Positions 17,751 through 24,827 of a stretch of DNA of 36,163 nucleotides are shown here, in pieces. The notes under the pieces are model-generated. The model was not told the origin of the DNA and did not search any database. It worked only from the letters and a program-made list of their open reading frames with translations. How positions within the stretch are numbered: position 1 is the first letter of the stretch; every line of letters begins with the position of its first letter. The DNA comes from a marine actinobacterium MedAcidi-G2B (GTDB taxonomy: Bacteria; Actinomycetota; Acidimicrobiia; Acidimicrobiales; MedAcidi-G1): positions 1 through 36,163 of the forward strand of contig JUEO01000012.1 of the NCBI GenBank assembly GCA_000817115.1, given 5' to 3'. The position numbers were made by a program, and so were the translations under genes.

Positions 17751-19685
17751 TTATTCGTTGTCATGACTAAAGCTTTGATGAGCAAATTCTTCTATTCGGT
17801 TTCCCGCCCATTCAAGGTCAATTCCGACTGTTACGAAATATGACGCTAACCCCAGTGAATTGAAACGATTATCTGTTTCTAACCGTGTCACCGCTTCAGA
17901 TCGATCCATCAACCCAAATCGGATTTGATTTGATCTAAGTGTGTCATGTTCGGTCATTCCAAGTCCGATTTGATACATCAAATTATAGAACGGAGCTGTT
18001 CCATCACCCATTCGCCACGAAGACGAGGAACGATCTTCTCCTGAACTCCAGTCGTAATGGGACCTTAAAAGCCCTTCTAGTTCTTCTTCTTCCCAAGGAA
18101 TATAAGAAAACGGCCGCACAAAATCATGCTTCCTCAAGTAATAGTCGACAAACCCCGTTAAGCCTTCTTTGAAGAGCGCGGGAAACATTCCTGGAGATTG
18201 CGCTGCATGCAACCCATAGGAGAGAGCCATTTTTACCATTCCGGTTGGGCCAAGACGATACGAAACCCCACCGGCCTGATTAGGAGAAAAGTTTGCGCCC
18301 GCAAGCATTGCTTTGAACCCGGTAGTTTCCATCGGATGATCAGCTAATACAGCCGGTATGTCTCCGCGCTCTCGAGCAATCTGACTAGCCCATCGGAAAT
18401 AAGGTTTATCTCCAGCCATGAGAATAGGGATAGTTCCTAATTTGGGCTTCTTAAGCCAAGCTCTTAACGCACGGTGAATACGGACTCGGTTCTGTCGAAT
18501 ATCTGGAGAAACGAGAACGTGTTCTATTCCTAAATCTCCACACATCCGTGACATGTTTTCTCGAGCAGCAGTGGTGACCATTCCCCAATCGTAGGTATAG
18601 GCAATTATGTCGAATCCGAGTTCATTTATTAAATGCAGAATATAACAACTATCTCGCCCCCCGCTTAAACAGACTAAGACTTTCCCGTTAGGTGTTAGTC
18701 GATCTCGAAGATCTTTCGATAACTGTTCTAAGCCGGGATATTCTGGATCTTGAAAGTTTTGACAAATAGAACAAACTCCCTGTTCATTGAATGAGATTCC
18801 TGGAAAAGTTTCTGGGAGAACGCATGCGGTGCATCGCCTAAGCGTGTTGGAATAAGCTTTCGCTTGCTCTGCAACCTTTTCCATTCTCCTAGAAAAATCT
18901 GCTCCTACTTCGTCTGATTGCAGATGGAGCCCCTGAGCTCCTTCCATGCCTGTTTCTTTCCTACTTGCATCAACAACTGAAACTTGTCCCGCGGTTTCTC
19001 GTTTATTGCGCAACTGGATGGTTTGATCAAGTTCTATTCGTTGACATTTGCTTTGCATCTCCTTCGGGAACTGTCGAGGTTCGCTAGCTAAATAAGTTTG
19101 CCCTTCATCTCCTACAACTGAATAAAGATTCCCAACATTTGTTCTGCAAAACACTTCACCAAAAACTGAAGCGGCGATGACGCTATATTCGCCACGTAAT
19201 CGGCTGAAAACTTCGCCGCTTTCAACTACCCGCCCAGATCGATCCCATTCCTCTAAAAGAAGTGCTATTGCAACAGAATCTGTTTCAATTCCTCCGTCAT
19301 CAAGCCCAAGAGAATCTTTTATTTCTTTGGCATTAGTGATCACTCCGTTATGTACTACTACCCAGTTGCCCAATACAACAGGTTGATTATTGACTTGAGA
19401 TCCAGAGTATCCGTGCGTCTCTAACCGGCTATGTCCAAAAAGACCAAAGGACTGGGCTTGTTCTCCTGTTGCAAGAAGCTCAGCAGCTGCTTTAGTTTCA
19501 ATCATCGTTTCGAAGCCATGATTTGCCTTCACAACATGAATATTTTGGCTGCCTTCAATCAATACCAGCCCGCTAGCATCAACACCACGGCGTTGAGCAA
19601 GATTTCCGATAGATAACACCTTCTTTATGTCTTCTGATGAAAGATGCTTATTTTCAGTTGCGATAACCCCGAGTAATCCGCACAC
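17751..19685 (-). CDS. Fused class II glutaminase and N-acetyl-sugar amidotransferase (WbpG/PseA-like)
   Basis: Residues 1-235 form an N-terminal-nucleophile glutaminase as in GlmS, PurF and AsnB. Cys2 follows the initiator (GTG start, AGGA upstream), with GHSRLETHG at 84-92, VHNGVITN at 111-118, and ETDS at 134-137. A linker of about 45 residues leads to a PP-loop domain with two zinc-type pairs, CTAC (285-288) and CSIC (305-308), and the ATP loop SGGRDS at 341-346. The second half matches WbpG/PseA-type amidotransferases. Those normally receive ammonia from separate HisH/HisF-like partners and turn an acetamido group into an acetamidino group. Here the ammonia source appears built in. The substrate is probably the diamino-uronic acid of the neighbouring cassette; amidation of the carboxyl is an alternative. 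Confidence 0.82.
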   Translation of the reverse strand: MCGLLGVIATENKHLSSEDIKKVLSIGNLAQRRGVDASGLVLIEGSQNIHVVKANHGFETMIETKAAAELLATGEQAQSFGLFGHSRLETHGYSGSQVNNQPVVLGNWVVVHNGVITNAKEIKDSLGLDDGGIETDSVAIALLLEEWDRSGRVVESGEVFSRLRGEYSVIAASVFGEVFCRTNVGNLYSVVGDEGQTYLASEPRQFPKEMQSKCQRIELDQTIQLRNKRETAGQVSVVDASRKETGMEGAQGLHLQSDEVGADFSRRMEKVAEQAKAYSNTLRRCTACVLPETFPGISFNEQGVCSICQNFQDPEYPGLEQLSKDLRDRLTPNGKVLVCLSGGRDSCYILHLINELGFDIIAYTYDWGMVTTAARENMSRMCGDLGIEHVLVSPDIRQNRVRIHRALRAWLKKPKLGTIPILMAGDKPYFRWASQIARERGDIPAVLADHPMETTGFKAMLAGANFSPNQAGGVSYRLGPTGMVKMALSYGLHAAQSPGMFPALFKEGLTGFVDYYLRKHDFVRPFSYIPWEEEELEGLLRSHYDWSSGEDRSSSSWRMGDGTAPFYNLMYQIGLGMTEHDTLRSNQIRFGLMDRSEAVTRLETDNRFNSLGLASYFVTVGIDLEWAGNRIEEFAHQSFSHDNE

Positions 19686-19726
19686 GCAATTTTCCTATCT
19701 CTAATACTTCGCCATAGCAGCGATAT

Positions 19727-19754
19727 GGCCGTCGTCTACTAATGAGACACGGCC
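19727..19754. other. Strong hairpin between a membrane-protein gene and the amidotransferase gene
   Basis: GGCCGT pairs with ACGGCC, then (after one bulged C) GTCT pairs with AGAC, closing a 7-base loop. That makes a 10-bp stem in the 116-base gap 19686-19801. No T tract follows on either strand, so it is not a standard intrinsic terminator. It sits about 40 bases before the amidotransferase start, so it could be in that gene's 5' leader or mark a transcript end. Nothing else clear is seen in the gap. Confidence 0.45.
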
Positions 19755-19801
19755 TTATGTAAGCATAGTTTGTGGAAGTCAACTACCCCGGCTTTGCGGC
19801 G

Positions 19802-20650
19802 TTAAGCAAGAGTCGCTCGAGCTACTAAATCCATACCGAAGCCAGTCAGGATTGCTAAATAGAGCAGTCCAGTTGCCGCCATTACTGCAGAGTATTGACG
19901 TTCTTTCAAAGCAGCCCGAGTGACAAATACTAAAATAATTGTTGCAGCTACACAGGCGATCCAAAACCACCCCAGCATTCCGTTGTATCCGTCATCAATG
20001 GTTCCATTTATTACTGAGATCATTCCCGTTGGCCATAACAGAACCGCTAATTCAAATGGCCAGATGTATCCGGTCCATCGTACGAGTTGGTTTAGTGGGC
20101 CGCGAACTAGTCCTGGTTGGACGAGGTACCAGTGGCCGAGAAGCATGGCATCTGTTATCGCCCCTAAGAACAGGGCGCCGACTAACGTACGAGCCACAGC
20201 TAAAACTGCTGGGTCTCCTGCATCAATACCTGCAGCCACTAACGCAACTAGACCTAAAATTGGAGCAATAAGATCCAGAATGGGTGGGAATTCTTCTCCA
20301 TCCTGAAATGTTTTTTCCTCTTTTTCTATTCCTGTCATTGCTGCAACACGAGCAGTTCGTTGTTCTTCAGTTCGTCTCTGGTTCGCCACTCCAACTTTTC
20401 TTCGTGTGATTGAGAATGTCATTGCAACCAAAACGGCGGCCAACATCGCTATGGAAAAGATTTCTCTTATGAGTAACTGTTCTCGGGTGAGTCCGACAAC
20501 AATAGCTCCTGCGATCAGAATTCCGAAAGTAATACGGATTGTCCAACCATATCCGATTCCTACTTCGCGTCTTCTGCCAGTAATCCAAAGAAAGAAGAGA
20601 CTTCCTGTGGCCCATTGAAGCAAAACTGTTGCGGCGTCAAGGTCAATCAT
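19802..20650 (-). CDS. Conserved-looking multi-pass membrane protein, function unknown
   Basis: The 282-residue protein has about eight hydrophobic segments split by a charged cytoplasmic loop (about 85-122, RRTEEQRTARV... KEEKTFQDGEE). A polar, His-containing segment MLLGHWYLVQPGL follows (about 168-180), the sort of His found near haem or quinone sites in membrane proteins, but no family was recognised. It is the second gene of a short minus-strand unit behind a 36-residue membrane peptide (41-base gap). It ends 116 bases before the glycan genes and probably does not belong to them. Confidence 0.7.
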   Translation of the reverse strand: MIDLDAATVLLQWATGSLFFLWITGRRREVGIGYGWTIRITFGILIAGAIVVGLTREQLLIREIFSIAMLAAVLVAMTFSITRRKVGVANQRRTEEQRTARVAAMTGIEKEEKTFQDGEEFPPILDLIAPILGLVALVAAGIDAGDPAVLAVARTLVGALFLGAITDAMLLGHWYLVQPGLVRGPLNQLVRWTGYIWPFELAVLLWPTGMISVINGTIDDGYNGMLGWFWIACVAATIILVFVTRAALKERQYSAVMAATGLLYLAILTGFGMDLVARATLA

Positions 20651-20691
20651 TTAAATCATTTGCTCTAATAGTTGAATCTTTTTTGAAAGAG

Positions 20692-20802
20692 TCATTTAGC
20701 GATCAGAACTTGGACAGTGAAGGCTATGAGAAGCACAACGCCGCAGAGCAATGCTGTCAGAATTAAAAACCGTGTACTCACATATTTGACCGTATCGGGC
20801 AT
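20692..20802 (-). CDS. Small 36-residue single-pass membrane protein
   Basis: On the complement, an ATG (20800-20802) opens a 36-codon frame ending in TGA at 20692. The product starts with a polar head (MPDTVKYVSTR), then has a strongly hydrophobic run of about 22 residues (LILTALLCGVVLLIAF...), and ends in a lysine. That is a convincing single transmembrane helix. It lies 41 bases upstream of the multi-pass membrane protein in the same direction. Its start codon is only 11 bases from the start of the divergent thioredoxin-like gene. The frame is short, so chance cannot be ruled out. No Shine-Dalgarno sequence is seen. Confidence 0.55.
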   Translation of the reverse strand: MPDTVKYVSTRFLILTALLCGVVLLIAFTVQVLIAK

Positions 20803-20807
20803 AGAGT
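20802..20807 (+). promoter_or_regulatory. Putative -10 box (TAGAGT) of the UGA-containing thioredoxin-like gene
   Basis: TAGAGT ends 6 nt before the ATG at 20814, and there is no Shine-Dalgarno sequence, as in other leaderless starts of this window. The box overlaps the first base of the divergent small membrane protein's start codon. If both are real, the two transcripts begin almost back to back. Confidence 0.4.
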
Positions 20808-20813
20808 CTTTGT

Positions 20814-21326
20814 ATGCGTTTACGAGGCTTTCTTATCTGCTTTGCATTTCTCGCCTCATTAATGGCTTGTAGTGAAACTGAAACTGTTGAACAACCGCAG
20901 GTTTTGGATTCTTCAATTCCTGAAATGTTGAACTTTACTTCAGTTTTAGTTGATGGGTCTGAGTTTGATGCAGCAACTCTTGGTGGTGAAGATGTTTTAT
21001 TTTGGTTTTGGGATCCGAATTGAACGACTTGTCGTCGAGAAGCCCCAACGGTCGCTGAGGCAAATACAGGTATCAAGAATTTAACTATTGTTGGTGTTGC
21101 GCGTAAAGGTGATGGGCTTGATGTTGTTTCTGCCACATTGAAGGACTGGGGATTAACGGGGCTTGTGAACTTGGTTGATGTAGATGGGTCGGTGTGGGAG
21201 CACTTTGGAGTATTTGGGCAGCCTGCTGCCGTTTTAGTGACTACTGATGGCGGGGTAATTGGTCATATGGGGAATTTGACTGGTGACGCATTTGAAAACT
21301 TTGTTGAGAGTAATCGGCAAGCCTGA
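20814..21326 (+). CDS. Candidate selenoprotein: thioredoxin-fold (TlpA/DsbE/MPT53-like) lipoprotein with in-frame UGA at the first redox Cys
   Basis: The frame opens with a lipoprotein signal (MRLRGF, hydrophobic run, lipobox LMAC with Cys19) and reaches FWFWDPN. It then meets TGA at 21021-21023 (codon 70) and continues in the same frame as TTCRREAPTVAEA. In TlpA/DsbE/MPT53 proteins this place reads FWxPxCxxCxxEAP, so the TGA falls exactly on the first catalytic Cys and gives a UxxC pair with Cys73. The rest of the thioredoxin fold is intact: IVGVARKGD, NLVDVDGSVWEHFGV, GQPAAVLVTTDGGV with the likely cis-Pro, and an end at TGA 21324-21326. TGA is used as a true stop by neighbours, so code reassignment is unlikely. 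Alternatives are a recent nonsense mutation or a sequencing error. No selA, selB, selC or selD lies in the window. Expected role: extracytoplasmic thiol-disulfide exchange. Confidence 0.75.
21042..21061 (+). promoter_or_regulatory. Candidate bacterial SECIS-like hairpin downstream of the UGA
   Basis: Starting 19 nt after the TGA, GCC (21042-21044) pairs with GGC (21059-21061). A C-A mismatch follows, then CA (21046-21047) pairs with TG (21056-21057), closing the 8-base loop ACGGTCGC. The loop carries GGU, 27-29 nt after the UGA, within the distance known for bacterial SECIS elements. A rival fold pairs AGC (21041-21043) with GCT (21054-21056) and CC with GG, leaving a bulged U, also a SECIS feature. 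The stems are short, so the support is modest. Confidence 0.4.
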
Positions 21327-21356
21327 TTTGATCCGTTTCTAGTCTTTCTTGTTGTT

Positions 21357-21836
21357 ATGGTTGCTTTCATGCTTCGGCTCAGTTGTCTTCTTGCGAGTTG
21401 TTTTCTCGCTATGTCTTGTGGGGGTAATTCACCGTTAGGTCAGACATCGGTCTCTGGAAATCTCACAAATCAAATGAGTGAGACAACGGTGACAACTCCT
21501 AACGTTGTTGAAATACCTGATAACGCAATTGATTACACCGGTCAGTCAGAAGTCTCTATCAGCATTGATGACAATTCGTTTAGCGACCGATTCATCATCG
21601 TCTCTCCTGGAACGAATATCACGTGGACTAATACTGGTCGTAATCGACATAACGTGACACCATCATTTGAAGAAGGTGAACCCGGATGGTTTACCAGCCT
21701 TAATGAAAGTCTTTTCGATGAGGGCGGTTTCGCTTCTTCTTTATTTGAACAGACCGGTTACTTCCCTTATTTCTGCACTTTTCATGGCACTGCTACTCGT
21801 GGGCAAACAGGTCAAATTTTTGTAGTTGCGGGCTGA
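21357..21836 (+). CDS. Cupredoxin (plastocyanin-like) lipoprotein
   Basis: The 159-residue protein has a signal peptide with lipobox AMSC (Cys21), a linker to about 60, then a single blue-copper-type domain. ITWTNTGRNRHNVTP supplies His98, and the C-terminal loop YFCTFHGTATRGQTG supplies Cys140 and His143. In relatives the loop ends GMxG with Met as axial ligand; here the position is Gln150, as in stellacyanins. It should carry electrons or copper on the outside of the membrane. The start is ATG 21357, with an in-frame ATG at 21369 as alternative. It lies 30 bases after the selenoprotein candidate, in the same direction. Confidence 0.88.
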   Translation: MVAFMLRLSCLLASCFLAMSCGGNSPLGQTSVSGNLTNQMSETTVTTPNVVEIPDNAIDYTGQSEVSISIDDNSFSDRFIIVSPGTNITWTNTGRNRHNVTPSFEEGEPGWFTSLNESLFDEGGFASSLFEQTGYFPYFCTFHGTATRGQTGQIFVVAG

Positions 21837-21862
21837 GGTCGTTCTCTTTCTACTAGATGCTC

Positions 21863-21868
21863 TAAAGT
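21863..21868 (+). promoter_or_regulatory. Putative -10 box (TAAAGT) before the beta-helix lipoprotein gene
   Basis: TAAAGT ends 7 nt before the ATG at 21876, consistent with a leaderless start. However, AAAGG (21869-21873 region) could also act as a weak ribosome binding site two bases from the ATG, so either mode is possible. Confidence 0.3.
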
Positions 21869-21875
21869 AAAGGTC

Positions 21876-23507
21876 ATGAAAACTCACAAAATTTTTGCAA
21901 TCATTTTTTCATTGGCTTTTATAGCTTCAAGTTGTGGAGGAAGTGACTCTTCCTCTGAATCAGCCGAAGTAGTTGAAACCACAGCTGCTGCAGTTGAAAC
22001 CACAGCTGCTGCAGTTGAAACCACAGCTGCTGTGGTTGAAGAAAGTCAAGCTGGTGATGACGACGAATCAGACGTTCGATTAGCAATCATCAATTTACTC
22101 AACGAAATCACTGGTGAAGATTTGGGTTTTATGAATCCTGACTACACAGGGTGCATTGTTGATGCTGTCCATGAGGAATCTGGCGATGACTACGAAACCA
22201 TGATGGAAACCATCATGACAGAAGATGATGCTTACGCTATGGCAGTAGAAGAAGCTGCCATTACATGCATTTCGGTTCTTTCCGATGAAGAGTTTAGAAT
22301 GCTCGCCGGAGACGCTGGAGATCCTTTACCTGATGCTTTAAGAGTCCCAGATGATTACGCCACCATCCAAGACGCAGTTGATGCAGCGGTACCTGGTGAT
22401 CTGATTCTGATCGCTCCTGGCACCTACTATGAGTCCGTAATTGTAGAAACTGACGACATCGTGATCCGTGGGTTAGACCGAAACGAAGTCATCATAGATG
22501 GACAGCATGAACGTCCGAATGGTTTCATTGTGTTCTCAGACGGTGTAGCTATTGAGAACCTGACCTCTCATTCACACACATCAAATGGAGTATTTTTCAC
22601 CGGTGACTATGGAACAGACATCATTGTTGATGGTTACCGTGCCTCATACGTAACGACTTATAACAACGGTCTTTACGGCATTTATGCATTCAATGCACAA
22701 AACGGTGTATTTGAACATAGTTATGGAAGTGGACACCCTGACTCCGGTTTCTACATCGGTCAATGCAACCCTTGCAACGCTGTAATAGACAACGTGATTA
22801 GTGAACATAACGCTCTCGGGTATTCAGGAACTAACGCCAGTAACAATATTGTCATCATGAATTCAATTTTCAGACACAACCGTCTAGGTGTTGTACCAAA
22901 CACTCTTGATTCCGAAGAGTTAGCTCCACAAGGAAACATCACTGTTGTCGGAAACCTTGTTACTGATAACGGCAATGAAGAGACCCCGAGACGTAGTGCA
23001 GATTGGGATATTGGTTTTGGTGTCGGCATTGTTGCCGCTGGAGGTAACGACAACCTGATCGTTCGTAACCGGGTAGAAAATAACTCGTATGCCGGTATCG
23101 CTTTGTCAATTTTCTTTGATCAAAATCTTTGGGAAGCTCACGACAACACTGTTATAGAAAATGTTGTTTCTGGCAGCGAATTCGATTTAGCTTACGTATC
23201 GATCATTGAAGAGGACGAAACCTTTGGTTCTAAAGGAAACTGTTTCTCCGACAACACCTTCACTACCTCTGCGCCTGCAGACATTGAAACATTTTTGCCG
23301 TGTGATGGAGAAGCAACTAACACTACCGATACTGCTTTCCCGAACCCAGGACCTGGTGGTGATGGTTATGGCGTAGTAGATCATGACACAATGCCGGTTC
23401 CTGGCGAACAGCCATCAATGCCAGATGCTGATACAGCTGAGGGAGTACCTGCAGGGCCACCACCATCAATTGATATTGATAGCATCGGTGTCCCTTCTGC
23501 CGGGTGA
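21876..23507 (+). CDS. Right-handed parallel beta-helix lipoprotein (NosD-like)
   Basis: The 543-residue protein has a lipoprotein signal (lipobox ASSC, Cys20) and a low-complexity linker with three VETTAAA-type repeats (33-53). A small helical domain with two cysteines (Cys93, Cys131) occupies about 65-150. A beta-helix of about 155-460 follows, opening with VPDDYATIQDAVDAAVPGDLILIAPGTY, the usual start of NosD/pectate-lyase-like helices; many NNxIxxN-type rungs follow. The rung IGQCNPCNAV holds a CxxC (297-300), seen in actinobacterial relatives. The tail (480-543) is Pro, Gly and Asp rich. Its stop overlaps the cytochrome gene start (GTGA), so the two are translationally coupled. NosD proteins help copper-site assembly; here that role is only suggested by the cupredoxin and cytochrome neighbours. 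Confidence 0.85.
   Translation: MKTHKIFAIIFSLAFIASSCGGSDSSSESAEVVETTAAAVETTAAAVETTAAVVEESQAGDDDESDVRLAIINLLNEITGEDLGFMNPDYTGCIVDAVHEESGDDYETMMETIMTEDDAYAMAVEEAAITCISVLSDEEFRMLAGDAGDPLPDALRVPDDYATIQDAVDAAVPGDLILIAPGTYYESVIVETDDIVIRGLDRNEVIIDGQHERPNGFIVFSDGVAIENLTSHSHTSNGVFFTGDYGTDIIVDGYRASYVTTYNNGLYGIYAFNAQNGVFEHSYGSGHPDSGFYIGQCNPCNAVIDNVISEHNALGYSGTNASNNIVIMNSIFRHNRLGVVPNTLDSEELAPQGNITVVGNLVTDNGNEETPRRSADWDIGFGVGIVAAGGNDNLIVRNRVENNSYAGIALSIFFDQNLWEAHDNTVIENVVSGSEFDLAYVSIIEEDETFGSKGNCFSDNTFTTSAPADIETFLPCDGEATNTTDTAFPNPGPGGDGYGVVDHDTMPVPGEQPSMPDADTAEGVPAGPPPSIDIDSIGVPSAG
21972..22034 (+). repeat. Three tandem 21-bp repeats in the lipoprotein linker
   Basis: The unit GTTGAAACCACAGCTGCTGCA occurs at 21972-21992 and 21993-22013. 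A third copy at 22014-22034 ends in TG instead of CA. The repeat is in frame and encodes VETTAAA in the linker after the lipid anchor. Units are nearly identical at the DNA level, so copy number is probably variable between strains. Confidence 0.9.
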
Positions 23508-24811
23508 CCTCTCAGGCGGGTAACCGCCTATTACAACTTTCAGTAATCACAGCCCTAACCGTAGGGCTGTGGTTTCTGATTACTCAACCGGATAGTCCTT
23601 CACTCACTACAGAGCCTCCTGAACTTTTTTTAAGAAGTGGCGGAGAGGGAACAACTATGGCCGCAAACGAGCGAGCCTTTAGTCTCTCTAATCGAGCAAT
23701 GGGGCTGCCAGAACGTATTAGGTTCGCGGCCGGAGATCTTCCTTTTGAACACATTTGGGGTATTGAAGATGGGTTAGGAGATCCACGAAACGGAAACAGT
23801 TGTTTGGGGTGTCATATAAATAATGGTCGATCTGTGCCTCCCGATGGACTGGTGAATGCTTCAGGGCCAACACTCATGGTGAGCCTCGGGCTTGATGATT
23901 CAGGAGCGATGATTCCCCATCCTGAAATTGGTCTTCAGCTCCAAGATCAGGGCGATTTCAAAGAAGGTTCATTAACGGTGACTTGGGAAGAAATACCTGG
24001 AACGATGAATGACGGAACTTCTTTTTCTCTACGCAAACCGATAATTCAAGTGGATTCTTTGGACCTTGACACAGTTTTCACTTCTCTGCGTATAGCTCCT
24101 CCTGTTTTCGGAGGGGGACTTCTTGAAATCATTCCCGCTTCTGATGTCGCATTAGGGGCAGATCCTAATGATTTAGATGCTGATGGAATATCAGGCCGAG
24201 TAGCAGAATTAGATCATTCAGGAGAACAAATTGGAAGGTTTGGATGGAAGGCACAAGAACCCACGATTCTTAGTTTCACTGAAAGTGCTTTTACTGAAGA
24301 TCTTTCGCTTGACTACCAACTAGCTGCTGAACTTTTTGGATCGACTTTTTTAGAAGACACCGCTTTTTACACCTCAACTGTCGCTGTGCCGGCTTTGCGC
24401 GGTCATGACGATCCAGACATACAACGCGGAGCTGCCTGGTTTGAACAGATCGGGTGTTCTGGGTGTCATCGTACGGAACCGTGGGTTACTGGCCCTCATG
24501 AAGTCACCTCTCTTGCCCATCAAGTGATTGTTCCCTTTACTGACCTTCTTCTTCATGACATGGGTTCAGAGTTAGATGATGGTTTAGCCCAACAAGGTGC
24601 AGAAAGTTCAGAATGGAGAACGGCTCCGTTATGGGGCATCGGATTGACTGGCACGGTTAGTCATGAGCATTACCTCCATGATGGGCGTGCCAGAACTTTA
24701 GAGGAGGCAATTCTTTGGCACGGTGGTGAATCTGAATCTGCCCGTGATGCCTATGTTTCTCTTTCTTCTAGCGATCGTGCCCTGATTTTGGGTTTCCTAG
24801 AAGCTCTCTAG
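23504..24811 (+). CDS. Membrane-anchored di-heme c-type cytochrome, DUF1111 (di-heme oxidoreductase) family
   Basis: The GTG start overlaps the preceding stop by four bases. An N-terminal hydrophobic segment (about 10-27) anchors or exports the 435-residue protein. Two haem c sites are visible: CLGCH at 100-104 and CSGCH at 318-322. VPALRGHDDPDIQRGAAWF precedes the second haem, and PFTDLLLHDMG (344-354) contains Met353, a probable axial ligand. APLWGIG and HDGRARTLEEAILWHGGE close the domain. These are hallmarks of the COG3488/DUF1111 family, whose natural substrate is generally not known. Translational coupling with the beta-helix lipoprotein suggests joint function in extracytoplasmic electron transfer. 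Confidence 0.9.
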   Translation: MTSQAGNRLLQLSVITALTVGLWFLITQPDSPSLTTEPPELFLRSGGEGTTMAANERAFSLSNRAMGLPERIRFAAGDLPFEHIWGIEDGLGDPRNGNSCLGCHINNGRSVPPDGLVNASGPTLMVSLGLDDSGAMIPHPEIGLQLQDQGDFKEGSLTVTWEEIPGTMNDGTSFSLRKPIIQVDSLDLDTVFTSLRIAPPVFGGGLLEIIPASDVALGADPNDLDADGISGRVAELDHSGEQIGRFGWKAQEPTILSFTESAFTEDLSLDYQLAAELFGSTFLEDTAFYTSTVAVPALRGHDDPDIQRGAAWFEQIGCSGCHRTEPWVTGPHEVTSLAHQVIVPFTDLLLHDMGSELDDGLAQQGAESSEWRTAPLWGIGLTGTVSHEHYLHDGRARTLEEAILWHGGESESARDAYVSLSSSDRALILGFLEAL

Positions 24812-24827
24812 CCACTCTTATCCTCTT

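Noticed and set aside
21021-21023. TGA reassigned to an ordinary amino acid throughout the genome.
   Set aside because: Several neighbouring genes end in TGA with tight start overlaps (for example 9443-9445, 10405-10407 and 23505-23507), so TGA works as a stop here.
20696-21136. A 146-codon open frame on the minus strand lying across the TGA-containing gene.
   Set aside because: Its product is Ser/Arg/Cys-rich low-quality sequence with no motif, and its length is a by-product of the opposite strand's coding. The plus-strand thioredoxin reading, with lipobox and EAP motif, explains the DNA better.
21138-21326. A separate 62-codon gene starting at TTG downstream of the TGA.
   Set aside because: It is in the same frame as the upstream half, has no ribosome binding site or signal peptide, and would be only the C-terminal half of a thioredoxin fold.
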